Source: Myxococcales bacterium UBA1203 (GTDB lineage: Bacteria > Myxococcota > Myxococcia > Myxococcales > UBA5297). Taken from it: DNA of 51,830 nt. The notes below the pieces were generated by a model, which saw only the letters and a list, made by a program, of their open reading frames with translations, ran no database searches and was not told the DNA's origin. The stretch spans positions 224,612-276,441 of the forward strand of contig DBXV01000017.1 in assembly GCA_002309695.1 (NCBI GenBank), in the 5' to 3' direction. This document shows positions 16,681 to 25,922 of the stretch, one piece after another. The first letter of the stretch is position 1, and every line of letters starts with the position of its first letter. The position numbers and the translations under genes were made by a program.

Positions 16681-19600
16681 ATGAAACTGCAGCAAGCCTG
16701 TCCGGTCGGAGCGAAAGTCGGTTTAAGTGCTCAAATGCTTTTTCATCCCTTGAGGACAGCGCTTTGCTCTGCCGCTGTTTTGATGTTTTTAGGATGTGGG
16801 GGAAGTGATGTCGAGCCAGAGAAACCACATGATGCTGGAATAGAAATCGATATAGATGCCGGTGTTCATTCTGATGCTGGCAGCTCGACTGACGCAGGTG
16901 TGCATCAGGATGCAGGAGTTCATCAAGATGCGGGCGTTTCGTCAGATGCCGGCTTGCATGAGGATGCAGGAGTTCATCAAGATGCGGGCATTTCATCAGA
17001 TGCCGGTTGGCATCAGGATGCAGGAATACATCAAGATGCGGGCATCCTGACTGACGGAGGGGGACATCAAGACGCAGGCGAGAACAACTGCGGGGAGGGG
17101 CTTCATGATGATGGAACAGGAAACTGCGTAGAGGAAGGCTGTGCAGAGGACTATCATGATGGTGGTGATGGTGCCTGTGTAGCGATTGATGCTTGTTCGC
17201 CGGGCTATCATGATGGCGGTGAGGGAATTTGTGTTAAAACAGAATGCTTAGGCGGTTATCACGACGGCGGTGATGGAAATTGCGTAGAGATTGGAACTTG
17301 TTCCGATGGTTATCAGGATGGCGGTGATAGTATATGCGTTGAGGAAGGAACCTGCTCCAAAAATTATCACGATGGCGGAGACGGAGTTTGTGTAAGGATT
17401 GGCACTTGCTCAGAATACTATCATAATGGTGGCGATGGCACATGTGTCGAAGTGGACTCCTGTCTGGAAGGCTATCAAGATGGTGGTGACGGTGTATGTG
17501 TTGAAGAAGGAACTTGTTCCAGAAATTATCATGATGGCGGCGATGGAATTTGTGTAATAGCTGGTACCTGTTCTGAATACTATCATGATGGTGGAGACGG
17601 CACATGTATCGAAGAATGGGAATGCATAGAGGGGTATCATGATGATGGTCAGGGGAGATGCGTCAGAACAGGGTGCGCAAACCATTATCACGACGGCGGA
17701 GATGGTATATGTGTAGAAGAAGGGCTGTGCTCTGACGGTTATCAAAACGGCGGTGACGGCGTATGTGTAGAGGAAGGAACCTGCTCAAACAATTATCATG
17801 ATGGCGGTGAGGGCGTTTGCGTTGCCAATGGCACCTGCTCTCAAGATTATCATGATGGCGGCGACGGCATTTGCCTTCCTGTTGGTGAGTGCGCTGAGGG
17901 TTACCATGATGGCGGCAACGGTGTGTGTGTAAAGGAAGGCCGTTGTTCTCAGGGCTATCACGATGGCGGCGATGAAATTTGTGTGGCAATTGGCAGTTGT
18001 TCAGAAGGGTTCCATGACGGCGGCGATGGTGTTTGTGTAGAAGAAGGAATTTGCTCAAAAAATTTTCACGATGATGGTTCAGGCAAGTGCGTTGGGGCTG
18101 GTTGTGCTTCAGGTTTTCACGATGGCGGCGATGGTGTCTGTGTGCCGGCAGGTGAATGCTCGGATTCCTACCATGACGGCGGCAATGGAGTATGTGTAGA
18201 AGAGAATAAATGCTCTAAGAATTATCATGACGGTGGAGATGGAAATTGTGTTGCAGCCGGAACATGCTCACAAGATTACCATGACGGTGGAAATGGCATT
18301 TGCCTTCCTGTTGGCGAGTGCGCTGAGGGTTACCATGATGGCGGCAACGGTGTGTGTGTAAAGGAAGGCCGTTGCTCTCAGGGTTATCAAGATGGTGGGG
18401 ATGGCTTCTGTGTGACGATTGGCAGTTGTTCAGAGGGATACCATAACGGCGGGGATAGTGTTTGTGTAGAGGAGGGACTTTGTTCACGAAATTTTCACGA
18501 TGACGGATCCGGCAAGTGTGTCGGATCCGGGTGTTCGTTAGGTTATCACGACGGCGGTGATGGCGTCTGTGTGGTGACTGGTGAGTGCTCCGATTCTTAT
18601 CATGATGGCGGCAATGGAGTATGTGTAGAAGAGGGGAAGTGTTCCAAGAATTATCACGATGGCGGAGAAGGAATCTGTGTTGCCAATGGAGGCTGCTCAG
18701 AAGGATACCATGATGGCGGCGATGGCAGCTGTGTCGAAGCGGGGAATTGTGTTAGCGGCTATCATGATGGCGGCGATGGCGTTTGCTTAAAAGGATCGCT
18801 TTGCTCCAAAAATTACCATGACGGCGGCGATGGAATATGTGTCGAAGCGGGGGTATGTGCTGCCGGGTATCATGATGGTGGCGATGGCGCGTGTGTTGAG
18901 GAAGGGCAGTGCTCTGGAAATTTTCATGATGATGGTTTAGGCGAATGTGTTTTAACTGAATGCGCTGCACAGTATCACGATGGCGGTGATGGTTATTGTG
19001 TAGAAATCGGAACGTGTGCGGAAAATTATCATGATGGTGGTAATGGGGCCTGCGTCGCAGAAGGAATATGTTCGTCAGGCTATCATGATGGCGGGGATAG
19101 CATCTGTGTGGCCGCAGATAGTTGTTCCGAGCAGTACCATGATGGCGGCGACGGCTCATGTGTAGAAGCAGGAACGTGTTTGGAAAAATACCATGATGGC
19201 GGCGAAGGCGAGTGCGTTGCGGTTGGCAGATGTTCAGATGGCTATCATAATGGTGGCGATAGCAACTGTGTAGCAGAAGGCAGTTGTTCGGAGGGCTATC
19301 ATGATGGCGGCGGGGAGGAGTGTGTAGAAGAGGGGACTTGTGCTAACAACTATCACGATGGTGGAGATGGGATTTGCGTATTCATTAGTGTTTGCTCGGA
19401 TGGTTACCACGATGGCGGCGATCGTGTTTGTGTGGAGGAGAATTCCTGCTCTGATGGTTACCAGGATGGCGGCGACGGTTCCTGCGTGGCGGTTGGTAGC
19501 TGCTCGAGAGGTTACCATAATGGTGGTGATGGATTATGTGTGGAGGAGAATTCCTGCTCTGAAGGATACCATGATGGTGGCACAGGCGAGTGTGTAGAAG

Positions 19601-22600
19601 AGGGAACTTGCTCCAAAAATTACCATGATGGTGGCAATGGCCTCTGTGTGCTCACCAGTATTTGTGCCGATGGTTATCATAATGGAGGGGACGGAATATG
19701 TGTGGAGGAAGAATTCTGCTCCGATGGTTACCAGGATGGCGGTGCTGGCGAGTGTGTAGAAGAGGGCACTTGCTCCAAAAATTACCATGATGGTGGAGAT
19801 GGAATTTGTGTAACAATTAATACATGTTCGGACAATTACCATAACGGCGGCGATGGGTCATGTGTTGAAGAAGAAGTGTGCCTTGATGGGTACCATGATG
19901 GTGGCGATGGAACCTGTGTCGCTGCCGGGAGCTGTGTCCGGAACTATCATAATGGCGGCGATGGCGCGTGCGTTTTAATTGATACTTGCTCCGGTGGTTA
20001 CCATGACGGCGGCGATGGGTCATGTGTTGAGGAAGGAACGTGCCTTGAGGGGTATCGTGACGGGGGAGATGGAAGTTGCGTTCGGTCGGGCGCATGCGCG
20101 AACGGTTACCACGATGGTGGTGACGGATTATGCGTAGAGGAAGAATCCTGTTCGGATGGTTATCATAATGGTGGAAATGGAGTTTGTGTAGCCGAGGGGA
20201 CATGCGCTCGTGATTACCATGATGGGGGAGACGGCATTTGTATCTCGGAGGGATGCGCAGAAAATTATCATGATGGCGGTGATGGAGCATGTGTCGAAGT
20301 AGGTTTGTGCTCCGAGCATAATCATGATGGTGGTGACGGCACGTGTGTGAGAGAGGGGGCTTGTATAGGTGGTTATCATGATGGCGGCGGTGGTATCTGT
20401 GTCGAGGAAGGGATATGCTCAGAAGGCTTCCATGATGGCGGAACTGGTACCTGCATGGAGGAGGGATGTTCCGAAGGCTTCCACGACGATGGACGTGGTG
20501 TGTGCGTGTCCGAAGGCTGCGCTGATGGCTTCCATAATGACGGTGCGGGGGATTGCATAGAAGAAGGCTGCGCAGAGAATTACCATGATGGTGGTGACGG
20601 CACATGTGTGAGAGAAGGTGTTTGTGTAGCGGGCTTCCATGATGGAGGCGGTGGCGCCTGTGTCGAGGAAGGTATATGCTCAGAGGGCTTCCATGATGGC
20701 GGAAATGGTACGTGCATGGAGGAAGGGTGCTCTGAAGGCTTCCACGACGATGGACGTGGTGTGTGCGTGACCGAAGGCTGCGCTGATGGCTTCCATGATG
20801 ATGGCACTGGCGTTTGCGTAGAAGAAGGCTGCGCAGAGAATTATCATGACGGCGGTGATGGAACTTGCCTATCTATTGGAATATGCGCAGAGAACTACCA
20901 CGATGGCGGTGATGGAACCTGCGTCGAGGAAGGGACATGTTCAGAGGGCTTCCATGATGGCGGAAATGGTACGTGCATGGAGGAAGGGTGCTCTGAAGGC
21001 TTCCATGATGATGGATCTGGTGTATGTGTGACCGAAGGATGCACAGATGGCTTCCACGATGATGGCACTGGCGTTTGCGTAGAAGAAGGCTGCGCAGAGA
21101 ATTACCATGACGGTGGTGACGGTACATGTGTGAGAGAAGGCGTTTGTGTAGAGGGTTTCCACGATGGCGGTGATGGAATCTGCGTCGAGGAAGGGGCATG
21201 TTCAGAGGGCTTCCATGATGGCGGAAATGGTACGTGCATGGAGGAAGGGTGCTCTGAAGGATTCCACGATGATGGAGCTGGTGTATGTGTGACCGAAGGA
21301 TGCACAGATGGCTTCCATGATGATGGCACTGGCGTTTGTGTAGAAGAAGGCTGCGCAGAGAATTACCATGATGGTGGTGATGGTTCGTGCCTGTCTATTG
21401 AGATATGCTCGGAAAACTACCACGATGGTGGCGACGGCGTCTGCGTCGAGGAAGGGACATGTTCAGACGGTTTCCATGATGGTGGAAACGGAACGTGCGT
21501 GGAAGAAGGCGTTTGCTCCGATGGCTATCATGATGGCGGAGACGGAGAGTGTGTCGAAGAAAATAGTTGCTCGGATGGCTTCCATAATGGCGGAGACGGA
21601 ATTTGCGTCGAAGAAGAGATTTGCTCCGATGGTTACCATAACGGCGGGGATGATGTATGTGTAAAAGAGGATGAATGCTCCAAGGGCTACCATGATGGTG
21701 GGGACAACTATACTTGTGTCCCGCAGGAAGAATGTCTGGAGTATTTTCATGATGGTGGCGACGGTGCTTGTGTAGATGAAGGCGCGTGTTCCGATGGCTA
21801 TCACGATGGTGGTGATGGTGAGACATGTGTCGAAGAAGGAAAGTGCTTGGAAGGTTATCATGATGGCGGCGACGGCGAAATATGTGTCGAGGAGGGGACA
21901 TGTTCCGATGGCTATCATGATGGTGGATTAGGAACATGTTTGGAGGAGGGGACATGCTCACCTCGCTATCATGATGGCGGCGATGGAGTATGTGTCGCCG
22001 AAAACGAATGTTCTGATGAATATCATAACGGTGGAGATGGTACGTGCGTCGAATACGAAACGTGTTCTGACGGCTACCATGATGGCGGCGAAGGCGAATG
22101 TGTTTTAATGGGGACTTGCAGTGTTGGCTATCATGATGGCGGTGACGGAGAGATGTGTGTAGGCCTGGGGGAGTGTTTGGAAGGCTTCCATGATGGCGGC
22201 AATGGCGCATGTTTCGCGGAAGAAGATTGTGCTAATGGCTATCATAATGGTGGTGAAGGAGAGTGTGTTCCCGTTGGCACTTGCAGCGGCGGTTATCGTG
22301 ATGGCGGCGACGGTTTCTGTGTCGAGGAAGAGTATTGCTCTGATGGTTATCATGATAATGGCGAGGGAATATGTGTCCCAGAGGGAACTTGCGCCAGAGG
22401 CTACCATGACGGTGGCGACGAGATGACATGTGTTCCCATTGGTGATTGTTTAGAGGACTACCATGATGGCGGCGATGGTGCCTGTGTTTATATTGGAGAT
22501 TGTTCTAATAATTATCACGACGGTGGTGATGGCGAGACCTGTGTACGAGTGGGAACTTGCTTAGACGGTTACTACTATGATAGCGGAGACTGTATAGAAC

Positions 22601-22614
22601 CGGAGGAATGGTAA
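16681..22614 (+). CDS. Giant lipoprotein of about 103 Cys-rich 17-19-residue repeats
   Basis: 1977 residues. A lipoprotein signal (LMFLGC, Cys near residue 39) follows a basic start, then an Asp-Ala-Gly/His linker (DAGVHQDAGV pattern, residues ~50-135). The rest is a tandem array that I count by hand as about 103 units of the form C-x2-(G/N)-(Y/F)-H-D-G-G-D-G-x-C-V-x-E-x-G-(T). Each unit has two cysteines and a DGGDG loop. The last unit is degenerate (CLDGYYYDSGDC) and the protein ends soon after, with no C-terminal membrane segment or sorting motif. Two cysteines per unit imply a disulfide-stabilised rod, and the Asp/Gly loops could bind calcium; both are inferences. Units 1-60 differ at many synonymous sites, while units 61-83 include near-perfect 261-bp repeats. 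I do not recognise a named family. Confidence 0.88.
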   Translation: MKLQQACPVGAKVGLSAQMLFHPLRTALCSAAVLMFLGCGGSDVEPEKPHDAGIEIDIDAGVHSDAGSSTDAGVHQDAGVHQDAGVSSDAGLHEDAGVHQDAGISSDAGWHQDAGIHQDAGILTDGGGHQDAGENNCGEGLHDDGTGNCVEEGCAEDYHDGGDGACVAIDACSPGYHDGGEGICVKTECLGGYHDGGDGNCVEIGTCSDGYQDGGDSICVEEGTCSKNYHDGGDGVCVRIGTCSEYYHNGGDGTCVEVDSCLEGYQDGGDGVCVEEGTCSRNYHDGGDGICVIAGTCSEYYHDGGDGTCIEEWECIEGYHDDGQGRCVRTGCANHYHDGGDGICVEEGLCSDGYQNGGDGVCVEEGTCSNNYHDGGEGVCVANGTCSQDYHDGGDGICLPVGECAEGYHDGGNGVCVKEGRCSQGYHDGGDEICVAIGSCSEGFHDGGDGVCVEEGICSKNFHDDGSGKCVGAGCASGFHDGGDGVCVPAGECSDSYHDGGNGVCVEENKCSKNYHDGGDGNCVAAGTCSQDYHDGGNGICLPVGECAEGYHDGGNGVCVKEGRCSQGYQDGGDGFCVTIGSCSEGYHNGGDSVCVEEGLCSRNFHDDGSGKCVGSGCSLGYHDGGDGVCVVTGECSDSYHDGGNGVCVEEGKCSKNYHDGGEGICVANGGCSEGYHDGGDGSCVEAGNCVSGYHDGGDGVCLKGSLCSKNYHDGGDGICVEAGVCAAGYHDGGDGACVEEGQCSGNFHDDGLGECVLTECAAQYHDGGDGYCVEIGTCAENYHDGGNGACVAEGICSSGYHDGGDSICVAADSCSEQYHDGGDGSCVEAGTCLEKYHDGGEGECVAVGRCSDGYHNGGDSNCVAEGSCSEGYHDGGGEECVEEGTCANNYHDGGDGICVFISVCSDGYHDGGDRVCVEENSCSDGYQDGGDGSCVAVGSCSRGYHNGGDGLCVEENSCSEGYHDGGTGECVEEGTCSKNYHDGGNGLCVLTSICADGYHNGGDGICVEEEFCSDGYQDGGAGECVEEGTCSKNYHDGGDGICVTINTCSDNYHNGGDGSCVEEEVCLDGYHDGGDGTCVAAGSCVRNYHNGGDGACVLIDTCSGGYHDGGDGSCVEEGTCLEGYRDGGDGSCVRSGACANGYHDGGDGLCVEEESCSDGYHNGGNGVCVAEGTCARDYHDGGDGICISEGCAENYHDGGDGACVEVGLCSEHNHDGGDGTCVREGACIGGYHDGGGGICVEEGICSEGFHDGGTGTCMEEGCSEGFHDDGRGVCVSEGCADGFHNDGAGDCIEEGCAENYHDGGDGTCVREGVCVAGFHDGGGGACVEEGICSEGFHDGGNGTCMEEGCSEGFHDDGRGVCVTEGCADGFHDDGTGVCVEEGCAENYHDGGDGTCLSIGICAENYHDGGDGTCVEEGTCSEGFHDGGNGTCMEEGCSEGFHDDGSGVCVTEGCTDGFHDDGTGVCVEEGCAENYHDGGDGTCVREGVCVEGFHDGGDGICVEEGACSEGFHDGGNGTCMEEGCSEGFHDDGAGVCVTEGCTDGFHDDGTGVCVEEGCAENYHDGGDGSCLSIEICSENYHDGGDGVCVEEGTCSDGFHDGGNGTCVEEGVCSDGYHDGGDGECVEENSCSDGFHNGGDGICVEEEICSDGYHNGGDDVCVKEDECSKGYHDGGDNYTCVPQEECLEYFHDGGDGACVDEGACSDGYHDGGDGETCVEEGKCLEGYHDGGDGEICVEEGTCSDGYHDGGLGTCLEEGTCSPRYHDGGDGVCVAENECSDEYHNGGDGTCVEYETCSDGYHDGGEGECVLMGTCSVGYHDGGDGEMCVGLGECLEGFHDGGNGACFAEEDCANGYHNGGEGECVPVGTCSGGYRDGGDGFCVEEEYCSDGYHDNGEGICVPEGTCARGYHDGGDEMTCVPIGDCLEDYHDGGDGACVYIGDCSNNYHDGGDGETCVRVGTCLDGYYYDSGDCIEPEEW
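17836..18693 (+). repeat. 429-bp segmental duplication in the giant gene
   Basis: Two consecutive copies, 17836-18264 and 18265-18693, each of eight repeat units (143 codons). Both start at CSQDYHDGG and share the rare variants CLPVGE and CVKEGR plus long identical nucleotide runs. Confidence 0.8.
20571..21353 (+). repeat. Three tandem 261-bp blocks of the giant gene
   Basis: The marker CGCAGAGAAT recurs at 20571, 20832, 21093 and 21354, an exact 261-bp period (87 codons, five repeat units). Blocks share CMEEGCSEGFHDDG and CVEEGCAENYHDGG. A related but slightly different block precedes at about 20310-20570. The uniform period points to recent unequal crossing-over. Confidence 0.88.
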
Positions 22615-22684
22615 ATTATATTAAATTGAAAGTATTTTTGCAGCAGTGACATTAATGTAATAAATTTTAATGAGGTTGAAATAT

Positions 22685-22724
22685 AAGCCGTCTTTTTCTC
22701 AACTGAGAGAAAGGCGGCTTTTTA
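22685..22724 (+). terminator. Terminator after the giant repeat gene
   Basis: AAGCCGTCTTT...CTC and GAG...AAAGGCGGCTT pair around a four-base loop and are followed by TTTTAA. Confidence 0.85.
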
Positions 22725-22797
22725 ATTCAGAAAATGTTTATGCAAGATCAGATGGGCTCAACTTCCCCCCTCGCCAAAATTTTTTCAAAAAAAAGTA

Positions 22798-22838
22798 TTG
22801 ACAGGCTTCCCAAAGGTTAGTAACAGGCTACTTAAACT
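22798..22838 (+). promoter_or_regulatory. Candidate nrtR promoter and operator
   Basis: TTGACA at 22798-22803 is followed 17 nt later by a weak -10 (TAACAG, 22821-22826). Overlapping the -10 is an imperfect inverted repeat, GTTAGTA...TACTTAAAC (22816-22838), where an autoregulatory NrtR dimer could bind. The match to a specific NrtR box is not established. Confidence 0.4.
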
Positions 22839-22859
22839 TTTTTCACACAGGAGACTTCC

Positions 22860-23684
22860 ATGGAAGAACTTCGAGATAAAAACGGACTGACTGAGGCGGA
22901 ATTTCTGGCGGCGTACAAGCCCGGGGATTACCCGAGGCCGTGCCTGACGGCGGACGTGCTCATGCTGGCGCCGGGAAAGGATTTGTCGGCGCTGAAAATC
23001 CTGCTCATCCGACGCGGCGGGCACCCATTTCTGGGGTCGTGGGCGCTGCCCGGCGGCTTCGTCAACCCGGACGAGACGACGTATCAGGCGGCGGGCCGCG
23101 AGCTCGAAGAGGAGACCGGCCTCAAAAATGTCTTTCTGGATCAGGTTTACACCTTTTCCAAGCCGGGCCGCGATCCCCGGGGATGGGTCGTCAGCGTGGC
23201 CTACATGGCGCTGACGCGGGAACCCGCCCTCGTCTCCGGGCTGGACGACGCCACGGACGCCGCCTGGTTTGACCTGGAATTCACGGACAGCTGCATTCAC
23301 CTGTCCAACGGCAATCCCAGAGATGAGATTCGCTATAACCTGACGTCCGAAACCTTCCGCAACGGCGCTCTCTGCTATCGGAATTTTGTCCCCCAGCTGG
23401 CGAGCAGCGCCCGCCTGGCCTTTGATCACGTGGAAGTCATCATCGAGAGCATGAAAAAGCTGCGCGAAAAGCTCATGTATTCGGACATGGCTTTCTGCAT
23501 GGCCGGAACTGAATTCACGCTGCCGGATCTGCAGGCCATTTACGAAATTCTCCTCGGCAGGAGTTTATACAAGGCCAATTTCAGAAAGATGATCGCGGGC
23601 AGGCTCGAACGCGTCGGCACACGGGGGAAATCCATCGTCGGGCACCGAATGTCTGAATTGTATAGATTAAAGGCGGGGGAATAG
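22860..23684 (+). CDS. nrtR: NrtR-type Nudix transcriptional regulator of NAD metabolism
   Basis: 274 residues; GGAG lies about 6 nt before the ATG. The N-terminal part (residues ~25-165) is a Nudix domain with an intact box, G66 to L89 (PGGFVNPDE...RELEEETGL), and the C-terminal part (~170-270) is the winged-helix domain of NrtR (FTLPDLQAIYEILLGR...NFRKMI). NrtR proteins repress NAD synthesis or salvage genes and are released by ADP-ribose. Some have lost Nudix catalysis, but here the glutamates are present, so hydrolysis is possible. The neighbours pncA-like and pncB fit a NAD-salvage regulon. Confidence 0.9.
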   Translation: MEELRDKNGLTEAEFLAAYKPGDYPRPCLTADVLMLAPGKDLSALKILLIRRGGHPFLGSWALPGGFVNPDETTYQAAGRELEEETGLKNVFLDQVYTFSKPGRDPRGWVVSVAYMALTREPALVSGLDDATDAAWFDLEFTDSCIHLSNGNPRDEIRYNLTSETFRNGALCYRNFVPQLASSARLAFDHVEVIIESMKKLREKLMYSDMAFCMAGTEFTLPDLQAIYEILLGRSLYKANFRKMIAGRLERVGTRGKSIVGHRMSELYRLKAGE

Positions 23685-23723
23685 GCGCACCATTTCACAC
23701 TTAGAAAAATAATTCTTCTATCG

Positions 23724-23757
23724 CCTCACCCAAAACCCCTCTCCAAAAGAGAGGGGC
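23724..23757 (+). repeat. CCTCACCC/CCCTCTCC palindrome between nrtR and pncA-like gene
   Basis: CGCCTCACCC followed by CCCCTCTCC AAAA GAGAGGGG. It has the family stem but no long T-run, so it may be only a weak terminator. Confidence 0.6.
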
Positions 23758-23783
23758 TTCAATGTGCAGAAAGGACTTTTGCC

Positions 23784-24344
23784 ATGAAAAAGAATCTTCT
23801 GATTGTCGTCGATATGCAGAATGACTTTGTGACGGGCGCGCTGAAAAACGAGCAGGCCATGGCGATTGTGCCCGCGGTGAAGGCCAAAATTGAGGCGGCG
23901 ATTGCCGACGCGGATAATACGGACATTGTCTTTACGCGGGATACCCATCACGCCGATTACATGAATACCGAGGAGGGCGCCCACCTGCCCGTGCCGCACT
24001 GCATGGAGGGCACCTGGGGCTGGGAGGTAATCGACGAATTGAAGGATTTCACCGCAGGGCACAAGGTGTTCGATAAACTGACCTTTGGCAGCAGCGAGCT
24101 TCTGCATTGGCTGGAAAATGAGGGAAAATCATTTCAGAATATCGAGCTCATTGGCGTCTGCACGGATATTTGCGTCATTTCCAATGCGTTTATTGCCAAG
24201 GCGGCGCTGCCAAATGCGAAAATTTCCGTGGATGCGGCCTGCACTGCCGGGGTGACGCCCGCTTCGCATGATAATGCCCTCAGCGCCATGACGGTGTGCC
24301 ATATTGTAGTAAATAATCAGGGAAAAGAGGGGTGGAGGGAGTAA
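23784..24344 (+). CDS. pncA: Isochorismatase-superfamily hydrolase, probable nicotinamidase
   Basis: 186 residues, AAAGGA about 9 nt upstream. The catalytic triad of the cysteine hydrolases is visible: D10 (VVDMQNDF), K98 (FDKLTFGS) and C130 (GVCTDICVISNA). Candidate metal ligands lie in TRDTHHADY. Nicotinamidase converts nicotinamide to nicotinate, the substrate of PncB. The protein is a little short and lacks the usual DWHPxxH spelling, so another amidase of the superfamily is possible. Position directly after nrtR and upstream of pncB favours nicotinamidase. Confidence 0.78.
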   Translation: MKKNLLIVVDMQNDFVTGALKNEQAMAIVPAVKAKIEAAIADADNTDIVFTRDTHHADYMNTEEGAHLPVPHCMEGTWGWEVIDELKDFTAGHKVFDKLTFGSSELLHWLENEGKSFQNIELIGVCTDICVISNAFIAKAALPNAKISVDAACTAGVTPASHDNALSAMTVCHIVVNNQGKEGWRE

Positions 24345-24403
24345 TATATACGGGGCTTTGATAGCCGTATAAATTTACCACTGTACGGCGGCGGAGGAAT
24401 AAA

Positions 24404-25357
24404 ATGTATACGCTTATCGACTTAATCGTTGATGTTTTTAAGGCAGCTCAAATTCCCATGTCTGCGGAAGAAATTTGGGCGAAAGCCGAAGAAATGCAAT
24501 TGAATAAAATGCTTCGTTCAGTCGGTAAGACTCCCGCCGCCTCCATTGGTGCTCGCATATATACGGATATTAAAGATAATGGCGAACAAAGCGCGTTCCT
24601 TCAGGTTTCCAGGCGGCCTGCAAGGTTTTTACTGAGAAGCCTGCACATGAATTCGAAGCAAATAGCAAAGGAAATTGAAAAAAGCGAAGAAGCTGAAATT
24701 AAAAAGTCCAATGAAAGTCATTTTAATGAAAGAGATCTGCATCCGCTTCTGGTGAAATACGCGATGGAGAATCCTCATTTCCATTGTTATACAAAGACGA
24801 TTTATCAGGAAAATTCCGTTCGCAGAGTAAAAGGCGCGAATGAATGGCTGCACCCGGATTTGGTCGGCGTCTATTTTCCATTTGGCGATTATTCCAGTGA
24901 AACGACGAAGCTTCAAAGTTCAATGAATGTAAATTCAATTAAGTTATTTTCTTTCGAAATGAAGAAGCATTTAGACTACGGCAATTTACGGCAGTGCTTT
25001 TTTCAGGCGGTCTCCAATTCCAGTTGGGCAAATGAAGGCTATCTTGTCTGCCTGAAAATAAATTCGGAAGCAGACTTTAAGAATGAACTGCAGCGGCTTT
25101 CTAATGCGTTTGGAATCGGGATTATTCGTCTGAATGTGGAAAATATAACTGACAGCGATATTGTCTGTCCCGCCAGATATAATGAAAATATCGACTGGGA
25201 TACATTGGACAGATTGGCAGATGATTCGCCCGATTTTAAGAATTTCATTTCGGATTTAACGGAAGACATTGCGCTCCGAAAGGTCAAGAGCAATTACGAC
25301 AAAGTCCTCTCTGACGAAAAATTTGAGAGTTATTTGAAAGAAAAGAAAATTATTTAA
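24404..25357 (+). CDS. HARE-HTH protein with nuclease-like C-terminal domain (HrgA/COG2958-like)
   Basis: 317 residues, GGAGG about 8 nt upstream. Residues 1-75 read as a HARE-type winged helix (PMSAEEIWAKAEEM...GKTPAASIGARIYTDIKDNG, ending in RRPARFLLRS), the start typical of HrgA-like proteins. Residues ~110-230 contain HPDLVGVYFP and FSFEMKKHLDYGNLRQCFFQAVSNSSW, a D...(D/E)xK spacing that suggests a restriction-endonuclease fold. HrgA in Helicobacter sits at a restriction-modification locus, but no methylase is present here. The gene is AT-richer than its neighbours and interrupts the NAD genes, consistent with insertion. Function unproven; DNA binding or cleavage is inferred. Confidence 0.78.
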   Translation: MYTLIDLIVDVFKAAQIPMSAEEIWAKAEEMQLNKMLRSVGKTPAASIGARIYTDIKDNGEQSAFLQVSRRPARFLLRSLHMNSKQIAKEIEKSEEAEIKKSNESHFNERDLHPLLVKYAMENPHFHCYTKTIYQENSVRRVKGANEWLHPDLVGVYFPFGDYSSETTKLQSSMNVNSIKLFSFEMKKHLDYGNLRQCFFQAVSNSSWANEGYLVCLKINSEADFKNELQRLSNAFGIGIIRLNVENITDSDIVCPARYNENIDWDTLDRLADDSPDFKNFISDLTEDIALRKVKSNYDKVLSDEKFESYLKEKKII

Positions 25358-25449
25358 CGAAAAATACTCGGTGATTTGTATATACATTGACGGATTAGAT
25401 TTTATCAATCCAATCTATTCTGTTTCCCGAAGACAGGAGCCAGTTCATA

Positions 25450-25887
25450 ATGAAACCGACTCATTTTACGCCGATTTTAATGATTATGGCGATTGCCTTC
25501 GCTGTCTTCCTGGCAGGCTGCGGCGGCAGCGAAGACAGCAGCGGCGATGACGAAAATACAAATGGGTATATTCCGATGGAGGATCCGCCCCAATATAAAT
25601 TGAGCTATTTAGGTGGGAATTACGATGCACTCTGTGTTCAGGCGCACGGCAAGGGATTTATTTCTTTTCTGGTTGAGGACGAAGATTCTTATTTGTGTCT
25701 GGAGACCTGCTCAAAAAACGGGAAACAGAGAGGAATTTGTGAAGCCGTCGAAAATGTTCATTATGGTCTAATTGATATTACAACGATTGAGACATGCACA
25801 AAATTGGACGGCAAAAAAGTTTATATCAAAACCGAATATCAGCACTGCAATCATGCGTGTACCGAGGATGGAACAGCATGTGATTAA
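25450..25887 (+). CDS. Small Cys-rich lipoprotein, unknown
   Basis: 145 residues. A lipoprotein signal ends FLAGC near residue 24 and is followed by GGSEDSSGDDEN, the acidic linker style of this genome. The mature part has eight further Cys (for example CLETC, GIC, HCNHAC) and no motif I recognise. AGGAG lies about 12 nt before the ATG. It is followed 35 nt later by the DUF4846 gene and may be cotranscribed. Confidence 0.7.
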   Translation: MKPTHFTPILMIMAIAFAVFLAGCGGSEDSSGDDENTNGYIPMEDPPQYKLSYLGGNYDALCVQAHGKGFISFLVEDEDSYLCLETCSKNGKQRGICEAVENVHYGLIDITTIETCTKLDGKKVYIKTEYQHCNHACTEDGTACD

Positions 25888-25922
25888 CCTATTGATTTTC
25901 CGTATAATAAGGATTTTCCGCA

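Noticed and set aside
17000..22430. Many long open frames on the opposite strand and in other frames of the giant gene (His/Arg-rich products)
   Set aside because: They are by-products of the repeat composition, with no ribosome-binding sites or family features.
16681..22614. The tandem array as a CRISPR or intergenic satellite
   Set aside because: It is one open reading frame with ribosome-binding site and lipobox; unit variation is mostly synonymous and in multiples of three, so it is coding.
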